Source: Streptomyces sp. cf386 (GTDB lineage Bacteria; Actinomycetota; Actinomycetes; Streptomycetales; Streptomycetaceae). Taken from it: a stretch of 64,000 nucleotides of DNA. Below are positions 52,448 through 63,101 of this stretch, one piece after another. Under the pieces are notes generated by a model. The model ran no database searches and was not told the DNA's origin. It saw only the letters and a list, made by a program, of their open reading frames with translations. The stretch covers positions 29,083-93,082 of the forward strand of contig NZ_FNHV01000030.1 of assembly GCF_900103585.1 (NCBI RefSeq), given 5' to 3'. The position numbers were made by a program, and so were the translations under genes. The stretch's first letter is position 1. Each line of letters starts with the position of its first letter.

Positions 52448-53542
52448 TCAGCCCACCCGACAGGGCAGGGTCGCCGTACTGTCGCCGCCGGAGCCGGAGA
52501 CGACGTAGCCGAAGGTCGTGCTCTCCCCCGGATCGAGGGAGCCGTTCCAGTCGACGTTGTGGACCATCACCGCCTGTCCGGTGTAGGTCGCGTTGCCGCT
52601 CCAGAGGCTCTCCACCTTCTGGCCGACCGGGAGCGTCCAGTCGACCATCCAGCCGAGCATGGGGACGTCGCCGGTGTTGGTGACGGTCACCTCGGACTGG
52701 TAGCCACCGGACCAACTGCCGGTCGTACGGCGGGCGGCCGAGCACTCGCCGGGCACCGGGTCGGTCGGGTTGCCGGGCTCCTTGATGCCGGTCACCTCGC
52801 CGTTGCCGCCGTCGAAGACGATGTCGGAGCAGGAGTAGAAGGTTTCCTGACTGTCGGAGCGCTGCCAGACCATGTAGACGATGTGGCGGCCCGACTTGTT
52901 GTCAGGAAGCTTTCCTGTCCAGGAGTAGTTGGCCTCGACCGTGCCCGGGGAGCCGTTGAGCGGCGGGTGGTCGACGGAGAGGAAGGGCTGCTCCTCCATG
53001 TCGTCCCAGGTGAGGGTCTGGGTCGGGTCGAAGCCGTCCTTGGTGATGTAGACGTAGAACCAACCCGGGTGCGCGGCCCAGGCGTTGTACGAGAAGTCGA
53101 CCGTCGCGCCCGAGGTGAGATGGGTGAGCGGCCAGTCGTCGCGCGGCACGTTGAAGCCGGTGAAGTTGGTGTTGCCGCCGCTGCACAGCTCGCCGTCGGG
53201 CACGAAGCCGCGGGTGCGGCCGGCGCCGTCGGAGCGGAGCACGGAGAACCAGTTGTAGAACGGCGTTGTGCCGCTGATCTGTTGGGCCGCCTTACAGGCA
53301 GGGTTGACCGGCTTGATCTCTCCGGTGTCGGTCAGCCCGTCCTGCCAGCACAGGAAGGTGCGGCTGCCCGGCTTCATGGGGGTGCCGTGGGCCTCCGCCT
53401 CGCCGCCGGTGCTCATGACGAGGGCCACGGCGGGGATGGTCGCGAGCAGGGAGACCAGGACGAGGAAGAGCGCTCTGGCGCGGGTGGGGAGCGTTAATCG
53501 GCGAGGCGGGGGTGCGCTCGCGTCAGTTGTTGTCAGGATCAT
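52448..53542 (-). CDS. Secreted AA10 lytic polysaccharide monooxygenase with CBM2
   Basis: A copper enzyme that oxidatively cleaves crystalline cellulose or chitin; 364 aa from the ATG at 53542. A signal with a long cytoplasmic head ends EAEA-HGTPMKPGSRTFLCW, so mature His52 would form the copper histidine brace. The second histidine lies in the NAWAAHPGWFYVYITKDG block. TVEANYSWTGKLPDNKSGRHIVYMVWQRSD is typical of cellulose-active AA10 proteins. A short linker (IKEPGNPTDPVPGE) leads to a CBM2 (about 262-364: TGSWSGGYQSEVTVTNTG to the final Cys). The CebR box upstream supports cellulose as target. Confidence 0.95.
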   Translation of the reverse strand: MILTTTDASAPPPRRLTLPTRARALFLVLVSLLATIPAVALVMSTGGEAEAHGTPMKPGSRTFLCWQDGLTDTGEIKPVNPACKAAQQISGTTPFYNWFSVLRSDGAGRTRGFVPDGELCSGGNTNFTGFNVPRDDWPLTHLTSGATVDFSYNAWAAHPGWFYVYITKDGFDPTQTLTWDDMEEQPFLSVDHPPLNGSPGTVEANYSWTGKLPDNKSGRHIVYMVWQRSDSQETFYSCSDIVFDGGNGEVTGIKEPGNPTDPVPGECSAARRTTGSWSGGYQSEVTVTNTGDVPMLGWMVDWTLPVGQKVESLWSGNATYTGQAVMVHNVDWNGSLDPGESTTFGYVVSGSGGDSTATLPCRVG

Positions 53543-53679
53543 GACATACGAGTCCGTTCCTTCAGGTACGGGCTGTGCGGATGCATGTGTGCGGGTGCGG
53601 ATATGCCGTCGCATACGCGAGGCGATGCGACCGGGTGGGGCGGGAGCGGCACACAGGCGGCGGGTTCCGGTCCACCGCA

Positions 53680-53693
53680 TGGGAGCGCTCCCA
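53680..53693. promoter_or_regulatory. CebR box TGGGAGCGCTCCCA
   Basis: This perfect 14-base palindrome equals the published CebR operator of Streptomyces. It lies 138 bases upstream of the LPMO start. CebR represses cellulolytic genes until cello-oligosaccharides are imported. Confidence 0.92.
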
Positions 53694-53788
53694 CCTCCCC
53701 TTGGTTCGGAAAGTAGCGCCGAGTGGCGCAGTTGTAAACGGATGACGCACGAGGCGTCACAGGCGTACGGGGCAACGGCTGTCGTCCG

Positions 53789-55342
53789 TCAGCAGTTGCC
53801 GGCGAGCGTCCGTGAGGACCGCGCCGGTGCCGGGGCGGACGGGCCCGACAGGGCGTCCAGTACCGGTGGTTCGGCGTCCACGGACGGCAGTTCGATGGTG
53901 AACTCGGTGCGACCGGGCGCGCTCTCGACGTCGATACGGCCGCCGTGCGCGGAGACGATCGCCGCCACGATGGCGAGGCCGAGACCGGATCCCCCGTCGT
54001 GCGGGCCGCTGCGGGCGCGGGAGGCGTCGGCGCGGGTGAAGCGTTCGAAGACGGTGGGGAGGAAGGCGGGCGGGATGCCGGGGCCGTTGTCGCGGATGCG
54101 GATCACGACGCCGGAGCCGTCCCTCGCCGCACCGGATCCGTCCCCCGCCTCCACCGTGGCCACGACCCGTGTGCCCGCCGGTGTGTGCACCCGGGCGTTG
54201 GCGAGGAGGTTGGCCACCACCTGGTGGAGGCGGGCCTGGTCGCCGAGGACCGACGGGGCCGCGTCGAGGCGCAGTTCGAGCTGCCAGTCGTGGGTGCCGC
54301 CCGCCGCTCGCGCGTCCCAGACCGCCTCGGCGACCAGCGCCGCCATGTCCACCTCGGCGGACTGCAGCGGTCGCCCCTCGTCCAGGCGGGCCAGCAGGAG
54401 CAGATCCTCGACCAGCCCCGTCATCCGGGCCGACTCGGCGGACACCCGGCGCCAGGCGAGCACCGGCTCGACCCGGTCGGTGCCGCGGCTCATGAGTTCG
54501 GCGTAGCCGGCGATCGAGGCGAGCGGGGTGCGCAGTTCATGGCTGGCGTCGGAGAGGAACCGGCGCATCCGTTCCTCGCTGCGCTGGCGTGCGGTGAGCG
54601 AGGACTCGACGTGGTCGATCATGCGGTTGAGCGCGGCGCCGACCTGGCCGGCCTCGCTGGCGGGGTCGGTGTCCGGGGCCGGGACCCGGGTGAGGCCGGT
54701 GACCTCGCCGCGGTCGAGCGGGGCGCGGGAGACCTCGGCGGCGGTGGCGGCGACCCGGCCGAGGGGGCGCAGTTGGCGTCGTACGACCACGGCGCAGACC
54801 CCGCCCGCCACGGCGAGACCGGCCACCGCCACGGCTGCCTCGGCGGCGACGAGTCCGCCGATCATGCGCTGGACGTCGTCCATGGGCAGCCCGGTGAGGA
54901 CCCGGATGCCGCCGCTCTCGACCGCTGCGACCCGATAGGTGCCGAGGCCCGGGACGGTCCGGGTGTGCTCGGTGCCGTCCGTCGCGATGTCCGCCAACGC
55001 GGCGGTCTGCTCGGCGGTGAGCGTCTTCGGCGCGGCGTCCTGGCTGACGACCGCGGCGGCGACGATCGTGCCGTCCTCGTCGAGGCGGGCCGCGAGCAGG
55101 CCGGCCGGGTGGCCGTTCTCGTTGAGGAAGCCCAGGTCGTCCTCGACGTCCGGGTGCAGCGCGGCCCCGCCCAGACTGCGGGAGACGGCGTTGGCGACCC
55201 GGCCGTCCAGGTCGCCCATCAGATAGGCGCGTTGGACGAAGGCCGTGGTGAGCGCCATCGCGACGCACACGGCGACCAGGGTGAGGCCGATGAACACGAG
55301 CAGGCGCGTGCGCAGGGAGCGAAGGGGTCGTCGCGTGCTCAT
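53789..55342 (-). CDS. Sensor histidine kinase
   Basis: A membrane sensor kinase of 517 aa. The ATG at 55342 has GGGAG upstream and overlaps the response-regulator stop by four bases; the open frame farther upstream lies inside the regulator. Two membrane segments (about 12-34 and 162-186) enclose a 125-residue extracytoplasmic sensor. HAMP follows, then the phospho-acceptor H268 in FLSDASHELRTPLASIAGY. ATP-binding N box is VVANLLANARVHTPAGT, G1 IRIRDNGPGIPP and G2 GGSGLGLAIV. The sensed signal is unknown. Confidence 0.95.
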   Translation of the reverse strand: MSTRRPLRSLRTRLLVFIGLTLVAVCVAMALTTAFVQRAYLMGDLDGRVANAVSRSLGGAALHPDVEDDLGFLNENGHPAGLLAARLDEDGTIVAAAVVSQDAAPKTLTAEQTAALADIATDGTEHTRTVPGLGTYRVAAVESGGIRVLTGLPMDDVQRMIGGLVAAEAAVAVAGLAVAGGVCAVVVRRQLRPLGRVAATAAEVSRAPLDRGEVTGLTRVPAPDTDPASEAGQVGAALNRMIDHVESSLTARQRSEERMRRFLSDASHELRTPLASIAGYAELMSRGTDRVEPVLAWRRVSAESARMTGLVEDLLLLARLDEGRPLQSAEVDMAALVAEAVWDARAAGGTHDWQLELRLDAAPSVLGDQARLHQVVANLLANARVHTPAGTRVVATVEAGDGSGAARDGSGVVIRIRDNGPGIPPAFLPTVFERFTRADASRARSGPHDGGSGLGLAIVAAIVSAHGGRIDVESAPGRTEFTIELPSVDAEPPVLDALSGPSAPAPARSSRTLAGNC

Positions 55343-56064
55343 CTCCCGTCCTCCACCGGCCGGATGGCGTAGCCGAGCCCGCGCACGGTGTGGATCAGCG
55401 GCGCCCGGCCGTGGTCGATCTTGCGGCGGAGGTTGGAGATGTAGACCTCCACGAGGTTGCCGCCGCCGTCGAAGGAACTGCTCCACACATGATCGAGGAT
55501 CTGCGCCTTGCTGAGCACCTGCCGCGGGTGGCCCATCATCAGGCTGAGCAGGTCGAACTCCTTGGCGGTGAGCGGGACGGGCACGCCCGCGCGGTGCACC
55601 TCGCGGCTCTCCTCGGTCAGCACGAGGTCGCCGAGGACGCGCACGGACGTGTCGGACCGGGCCCGCTCGGCCCCCGCCCGGCGCAGCAGTCCACGCAGCC
55701 GCAGGACGACCTCCTCCAGGGAGAACGGCTTGGTGACGTAGTCGTCGGCACCGGCGCCGAGGCCGTCCAGCCGGTGCTCCAGGGCGTCGCGGGCGGTGAG
55801 CATGAGGACGGGCAGCTTCGGGTTCTCGTACCTGAGGCGGCGGAGCACCTGGAGGCCGTCCAGGTCGGGCAGCATCCCGTCGAGCACGACGGCGTGCGGC
55901 GGGCAGCCCCGCGCGATCCTCAGCGCGCTCTGTCCGTCGAGCGCCGGGTAGGCGCGCCAGCCCGCCTCCTCGACGGCGACGGAGAGCAGGTCGGTGAGCG
56001 CGGGCTCGTCGTCGACGATGAGCACACGGACACGGCCGTTTCGCAGCCCTTGGGTGCCAGTCAT
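55339..56064 (-). CDS. OmpR/PhoB family response regulator
   Basis: A 241-aa DNA-binding response regulator, partner of the overlapping kinase. The receiver domain has the acidic pair D18-D19 in VLIVDDEPAL, phosphoacceptor D62 in AVVLDGMLPDLDG and K112 in YVTKPFSLEE. The winged-helix domain has VPLTAKEFDLLSLMMGHPRQVLSK and ends GNLVEVYISNLRRKID then IHTVRGLGYAIRP. Its target genes are not evident; aconitase and LPMO on either side are probably unrelated. Confidence 0.95.
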   Translation of the reverse strand: MTGTQGLRNGRVRVLIVDDEPALTDLLSVAVEEAGWRAYPALDGQSALRIARGCPPHAVVLDGMLPDLDGLQVLRRLRYENPKLPVLMLTARDALEHRLDGLGAGADDYVTKPFSLEEVVLRLRGLLRRAGAERARSDTSVRVLGDLVLTEESREVHRAGVPVPLTAKEFDLLSLMMGHPRQVLSKAQILDHVWSSSFDGGGNLVEVYISNLRRKIDHGRAPLIHTVRGLGYAIRPVEDGR

Positions 56065-56150
56065 GTCCCGATCCTGTCCCCGTCCGCTGAGGGAACCCTG
56101 TGTTCCACCTGAGGATGGGTGATGACCTGGGGTTTCCCGGCGCGGGGAGG

Positions 56151-56226
56151 GCGGTTGAGGGCAGCCCCCGCCCGGACACGGCGAAGGGCCGCACCCCCGG
56201 TGACCGGGGATGCGGCCCTCAACCGC
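56151..56226 (-). terminator. Compound terminator of acnA
   Basis: An outer stem GCGGTTGAGGG (56151-56161) / CCCTCAACCGC (56216-56226) overlaps an inner stem AGGGCCGCA (56185-56193) / TGCGGCCCT (56211-56219). The pairings are alternative at the base and lie right after the aconitase gene on the minus strand. Confidence 0.75.
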
Positions 56227-56251
56227 CGTGCCGTACCGCTGACTTGATCGC

Positions 56252-58969
<2,718 letters not shown>

Positions 58970-59036
58970 GACAGTCTCCTTCATTTTTGTGCGCTTACCA
59001 CCGCATCCTGCCGCCACGCCGCCTTGGCCGATCCGC

Positions 59037-59067
59037 TAAGGTAAGGCTAAGTTAGGCATGCCTTACT
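59037..59067. promoter_or_regulatory. Iron-box-like site (DmdR/IdeR type) upstream of acnA
   Basis: TAAGGTAAGGCTAAGTTAG (59037-59055) matches 16 of 19 positions of the IdeR/DmdR consensus TWAGGTWAGSCTWACCTWA. It runs into a second, overlapping TTAGGCATGCCTTA (59053-59066). It is 68 bases upstream of the acnA start. Confidence 0.5.
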
Positions 59068-59110
59068 GCTAGACCCGGCAAGGCGTGCGACTGCGGTGCG
59101 CCTCGGCAGA

Positions 59111-59128
59111 TATCTCGATGTCGAGATA
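59111..59128. promoter_or_regulatory. Palindrome TATCTCGATGTCGAGATA in the acnA-argG divergent region
   Basis: A near-perfect palindrome with 8-base arms around TG. The pattern ATCTC-N6-GAGATAAC is repeated just upstream of the XRE-MurA gene at 61101-61118. Together with the iron and ARG boxes this accounts for most of the 304-base gap. Confidence 0.6.
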
Positions 59129-59239
59129 ACTCTAGTACACGGGGCCGGATTGGTCATGCCCGGCCTCCCTCTCCCATTCCATCAGCCGCACCCTTGCGCA
59201 CACCTCCACGGGAATCCGCGCCCCTTCACATGGGCTCTT

Positions 59240-59269
59240 TGCATGACCATGCGAGTTCATGCATACTCT
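59240..59269 (+). promoter_or_regulatory. ARG-box-like sites and -10 of argG
   Basis: TGCATGACCATGCGA (59240-59254) and TTCATGCATAC (59256-59266) repeat the TTCATGCAT half-site of the ArgR box. TACTCT (59264-59269) is a plausible -10 five bases before the argG ATG, implying a leaderless message that ArgR would cover. Confidence 0.5.
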
Positions 59270-59273
59270 TCCT

Positions 59274-60728
59274 ATGTCCAAGGTCCTCACCTCCCTGCCC
59301 ACCGGCGAACGTGTCGGCATCGCCTTCTCCGGCGGTCTCGACACCTCGGTCGCGGTCGCCTGGATGCGCGACAAGGGCGCCGTCCCGTGCACCTACACCG
59401 CCGACATCGGCCAGTACGACGAGCCCGACATCGCCTCGGTGCCCGGCCGCGCCAAGACCTACGGCGCCGAGATCGCGCGCCTGGTCGACTGCCGTGCCGC
59501 CCTGGTCGAGGAGGGCCTGGCCGCGCTGACGTGCGGCGCGTTCCACATCCGCTCCGGCGGGCGGGCGTACTTCAACACCACGCCGCTGGGCCGCGCCGTC
59601 ACCGGCACGCTGCTGGTGCGGGCGATGCTCGAGGACAACGTCCAGATCTGGGGCGACGGCTCGACCTACAAGGGCAACGACATCGAGCGGTTCTACCGCT
59701 ACGGCCTGCTCGCCAACCCCCACCTGCGGATCTACAAGCCCTGGCTGGACGCGAACTTCGTGACCGAGCTCGGCGGCCGCAAGGAGATGTCGGAGTGGCT
59801 GGTCGCCCACGGCCTGCCCTACCGGGACGCCACGGAGAAGGCCTACTCCACCGACGCCAACATCTGGGGCGCCACCCACGAGGCCAAGACCCTGGAGCAC
59901 CTGGACACCGGCGTCGAGACCGTGGAGCCCATCATGGGCGTGCGGTTCTGGGACCCGTCCATCGAGATCGCCGCCGAGGACGTGACGATCGGCTTCGAGC
60001 AGGGCCGCCCGGTCACCATCAACGGCAAGGAGTTCGCCTCCCCCGTCGACCTGGTGATGGAGGCCAACGCCATCGGCGGCCGCCACGGCCTCGGCATGTC
60101 GGACCAGATCGAGAACCGCATCATCGAGGCCAAGAGCCGCGGTATCTACGAGGCCCCGGGCATGGCGCTGCTGCACGCGGCGTACGAGCGCCTCGTGAAC
60201 GCCATCCACAACGAGGACACCCTCGCCCAGTACCACAACGAGGGCCGCCGCCTCGGCCGCCTGATGTACGAGGGCCGCTGGCTGGACCCGCAGGCGCTGA
60301 TGATCCGCGAGTCTCTGCAGCGCTGGGTGGGCGCCGCCGTGACCGGCGAGGTCACCCTCCGGCTGCGGCGCGGCGAGGACTACTCGCTCCTCGACACGAC
60401 GGGCCCGGCGTTCAGCTACCACCCGGACAAGCTGTCCATGGAGCGCACCGAGGACTCGGCCTTCGGCCCGGTCGACCGGATCGGCCAGCTCACCATGCGC
60501 AACCTCGACATCGCCGACTCGCGCGCCAAGCTGGAGCAGTTCGTCGGCCTCGGCCTGATCGGCACCGGCAGCCCCACCGTCGGCGCCTCCCAGGCCGCCG
60601 CGACCGGCCTCATCGGCACCATGCCGGAGCTGCCCGAGGGCGGCGCCGAGGCCATCGCCTCCCGCGGCGAGGTCTCCGAGGAGGACGCGCTGCTGGACCG
60701 CGCGGCGATGGAGTCCGGCACGGACTGA
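59274..60728 (+). CDS. argG: Argininosuccinate synthase (long type)
   Basis: It joins citrulline and aspartate with ATP in arginine biosynthesis. From the ATG at 59274 it has 484 aa, the long E. coli-like type, rather than the 400-aa form of many actinobacteria. The N-type ATP pyrophosphatase loop is VGIAFSGGLDTSVAVAWM (about 14-31). Citrulline and aspartate binding blocks include TYKGNDIERFYRYGLL and WGATHEAKTLEHLDTG. No ribosome site is visible; a leaderless start fits the -10 box. It may be a second argG besides a canonical one; the ARG-box-like sites support an arginine role. Confidence 0.94.
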   Translation: MSKVLTSLPTGERVGIAFSGGLDTSVAVAWMRDKGAVPCTYTADIGQYDEPDIASVPGRAKTYGAEIARLVDCRAALVEEGLAALTCGAFHIRSGGRAYFNTTPLGRAVTGTLLVRAMLEDNVQIWGDGSTYKGNDIERFYRYGLLANPHLRIYKPWLDANFVTELGGRKEMSEWLVAHGLPYRDATEKAYSTDANIWGATHEAKTLEHLDTGVETVEPIMGVRFWDPSIEIAAEDVTIGFEQGRPVTINGKEFASPVDLVMEANAIGGRHGLGMSDQIENRIIEAKSRGIYEAPGMALLHAAYERLVNAIHNEDTLAQYHNEGRRLGRLMYEGRWLDPQALMIRESLQRWVGAAVTGEVTLRLRRGEDYSLLDTTGPAFSYHPDKLSMERTEDSAFGPVDRIGQLTMRNLDIADSRAKLEQFVGLGLIGTGSPTVGASQAAATGLIGTMPELPEGGAEAIASRGEVSEEDALLDRAAMESGTD

Positions 60729-60747
60729 CCGCCACGAGGGGACGGAC

Positions 60748-60795
60748 ACGGGAAAGCCGGCCGGGCGCCACGGGCGCCGGGCCGGCCTTTCCCGT
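60748..60795 (+). terminator. Terminator of argG
   Basis: ACGGGAAAGCCGGCC and GGCCGGCCTTTCCCGT, with an inner GGGCGCC/GGCGCC, form a long stem with one or two bulges, 20 bases after the stop. Confidence 0.8.
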
Positions 60796-60865
60796 CCGTG
60801 TGCCATCAGTCGGCCGAGTCGGGGTAATCGAGGGACAAGTACCCCGACCGCGAAGGGAGGCAGCC

Positions 60866-61063
60866 ATGCCCCTCACGTTCCGCAAGAGCTTCCGGATCCT
60901 TCCGGGAGTGCGACTGAACATCAACCGGCACTCCTGGTCCCTCACCACCGGCGGCAAACACGGCCCCCGGCGCACACACAGCAGCACCGGACGTCGTACG
61001 ACATCAATGGATTTGCCCGGACCTTTCGGGTGGCGGCGCAGCCGTAACGCCAGGCGACGTTGA
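60866..61063 (+). CDS. DUF4236 family small protein
   Basis: A 65-aa basic protein starting MPLTFRKSFRILPGVRLNIN, followed by RHSWSLTTGGKHG. This matches the small DUF4236 family, whose proteins begin with the same FRKSFRILPGVRLNINRHS-type block. GGGAGG lies seven bases before the ATG. The C-terminal half is Arg-rich (SSTGRRTT to RRSRNARRR) and may bind nucleic acid. Function unknown. It is a single gene between the argG terminator and the XRE-MurA promoter. Confidence 0.8.
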   Translation: MPLTFRKSFRILPGVRLNINRHSWSLTTGGKHGPRRTHSSTGRRTTSMDLPGPFGWRRSRNARRR

Positions 61064-61100
61064 CGGCCCGTCACTCGAATGACCCCCCTATCGAGGTCTC

Positions 61101-61118
61101 ATCTCATATCTGAGATAA
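61101..61118. promoter_or_regulatory. Operator-like palindrome and leaderless promoter of the XRE-MurA gene
   Basis: ATCTCA-TATC-TGAGAT (61101-61116), continued by AACC, is a palindrome with 6-base arms 13 bases before the ATG. GAGGT and ACCTC flank it. The spacing ATCTC-N6-GAGATAAC is identical to the site at 59112-59130. The overlap with the -10 region fits autoregulation by the encoded XRE domain. Confidence 0.55.
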
Positions 61119-61128
61119 CCTCAACCTC

Positions 61129-62658
61129 ATGGCAGACGACTACCTCGTACGCATCGGCAAGCTCATCCGTGACGCCCGGCAACACCGTGGCTGGACACAG
61201 ACGCAGCTCGCCGAGGCGTTGGGCACCTCCCAGAGCGCCGTCAATCGCATCGAGCGCGGCAACCAGAACATCAGCCTTGAGATGATCGCCCGAATCGGTG
61301 AAGCCCTGGACAGCGAGATCGTGTCCCTGGGATACGCCGGGCCGATGCATCTGCGGGTCGTCGGCGGACGTCGGCTGTCCGGTTCGATCGACGTCAAGAC
61401 CAGCAAGAACGCCTGCGTGGCCCTGCTGTGCGCCTCGCTGCTCAACAAGGGGCGCACGGTGCTGCGCCGCGTCGCCCGCATCGAGGAGGTCTACCGCCTT
61501 CTGGAGGTGCTCAACTCCATCGGCGTACGCACCCGTTGGATCAACGACGGCGTCGACCTGGAGCTCGTACCGCCGGCCGAGCTGAACATGGCGGCGATCG
61601 ACGCCGAGGCGGCCGTACGCACCCGCTCGATCATCATGTTCCTCGGCCCGCTGCTGCACCGCATGGACCTCTTCAAGCTGCCGTACGCGGGCGGCTGCGA
61701 CCTCGGCACCCGGACCATCGAGCCGCACATGATCGCGCTGCGCCGGTTCGGACTGGACGTGGCGGCGACCGAGGGCCAGTACCACGCCACGGTCGACCGC
61801 TCCGTCCGTCCCGACCGTCCGATCGTGCTGACCGAGCGCGGCGACACGGTGACCGAGAACGCGCTGCTGGCCGCGGCGCGGCACGACGGCGTCACCGTCA
61901 TCCGCAACGCCTCCTCCAACTACATGGTCCAGGACCTGTGCTTCTTCCTGGAGGCGCTCGGCGTCCGGGTCGAGGGCATCGGCACCACCACGCTCACCGT
62001 GCACGGTGTGCCGGACATCGACGCCGACGTGGACTACTCGCCGTCCGAGGACCCGGTCGAGGCGATGAGCCTGCTGGCCGCGGCGGTGGTGACGGAGTCG
62101 GAACTGACGGTGCGTCGCGTCCCCATCGAGTTCCTGGAGATCGAGCTGGCGGTCCTGGAGGAGATGGGACTAGACCACGACCGTACGCCCGAGTACTTCG
62201 CGGACAACGGCCGTACGCGCCTGGTGGACCTGACGGTCCGGCCCTCCAAACTGGAGGCGCCGATCGACAAGATCCACCCGATGCCGTTCCCGGGCCTGAA
62301 CATCGACAACGTCCCGTTCTTCGCGGCCATCGCCGCCGTCGCGTCGGGCAAGACCCTGATCCACGACTGGGTCTACGACAACCGCGCGATCTACCTGACC
62401 GACCTCAACCGCCTGGGCGGCCGACTCCAGCTCCTAGACCCGCACCGCGTCCTGGTCGAGGGCCCGACCCGCTGGCGCGCCGCCGAGATGATGTGCCCGC
62501 CCGCCCTGCGGCCCGCCGTGGTCGTCCTGCTGGCGATGATGGCGGCGGAGGGCACGTCGGTGCTGCGGAACGTGTATGTCATCAACCGGGGTTACGAGGA
62601 CCTCGCCGAGCGGCTGAACTCCATCGGGGCGCAGATCGAGATCTTTCGGGACATCTGA
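61129..62658 (+). CDS. XRE HTH domain fused to a MurA-like UDP-N-acetylglucosamine 1-carboxyvinyltransferase
   Basis: A 509-aa fusion. Residues 9-63 are an XRE-type helix-turn-helix (ARQHRGWTQTQLAEALGTSQSAVNRIERG). From about 72 on is a complete EPSP/MurA fold. The catalytic K93-N94 pair lies in SIDVKTSKNACVALLCASLL and C190 in LPYAGGCDLGTRTIEPHMIAL, corresponding to the PEP-binding cysteine of MurA. The later blocks KIHPMPFPGLNIDNVPFFAAI and RLNSIGAQIEIFRD close the chain. It may add enolpyruvate to UDP-GlcNAc, or use the fold to sense that metabolite. Recall: SCO5998-type second MurA of Streptomyces. No ribosome site; probably leaderless. Confidence 0.93.
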   Translation: MADDYLVRIGKLIRDARQHRGWTQTQLAEALGTSQSAVNRIERGNQNISLEMIARIGEALDSEIVSLGYAGPMHLRVVGGRRLSGSIDVKTSKNACVALLCASLLNKGRTVLRRVARIEEVYRLLEVLNSIGVRTRWINDGVDLELVPPAELNMAAIDAEAAVRTRSIIMFLGPLLHRMDLFKLPYAGGCDLGTRTIEPHMIALRRFGLDVAATEGQYHATVDRSVRPDRPIVLTERGDTVTENALLAAARHDGVTVIRNASSNYMVQDLCFFLEALGVRVEGIGTTTLTVHGVPDIDADVDYSPSEDPVEAMSLLAAAVVTESELTVRRVPIEFLEIELAVLEEMGLDHDRTPEYFADNGRTRLVDLTVRPSKLEAPIDKIHPMPFPGLNIDNVPFFAAIAAVASGKTLIHDWVYDNRAIYLTDLNRLGGRLQLLDPHRVLVEGPTRWRAAEMMCPPALRPAVVVLLAMMAAEGTSVLRNVYVINRGYEDLAERLNSIGAQIEIFRDI

Positions 62659-62681
62659 CCGGCGCGTGCCGCCACACCCTG

Positions 62682-63075
62682 GCCGGCCTGCACGAATGCG
62701 CGGCCAGCCCCGAGTGGGGGACGACGCCCTTGGGTGTGCCGGTGGAGCCGGAGGTGTGGATGACGTAGGCGGGGGTCGACGGGTTCGGGGAGGGGGCGTC
62801 GAAGGGCTCGCCCTCGTACGCCTCCGGGTCCAGGACCAGCACCGGCACATCGCCCGCAGTGTTCGGCAGCACGTCGTCCGCGACGACGAGCACCGGAGTT
62901 GCGTCGGCCAGCGTGCGGCGCAGGCGTTCCGCGGGGTGCTCGGGGTCCAGCGGCAGATACGCGGCGCCGGTGCGCTGGACGGCGAGCGCGGTCACCGGCC
63001 AGTCGGTGCCGCGTGCGCGCATGAGCGCCACGATCCGACCGGGACCGGCGCCGTACCGGACCACCCCCCATACGG
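62682..63075 (-). pseudogene. Fragment of an NRPS adenylation domain
   Basis: On the minus strand, from about 63070 to 62685, the frame contains ALAVQRTGAAYLPLDPEHPAERL (core A2) and AYVIHTSGSTGTPKGVV (core A3, the P-loop), which are diagnostic of NRPS adenylation domains. Core regions A4 to A10 and any condensation or carrier domains are absent. Both ends stop abruptly: one beside the murA-like gene, the other beside ilvC. It has no start codon or ribosome site. It is a remnant or a mis-joined piece, not a working gene. The rest of the 443-base gap after murA-like holds nothing recognisable. Confidence 0.85.
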
Positions 63076-63101
63076 GCGAAGAGTTCCTCCGCCGCGGCAC
63101 G

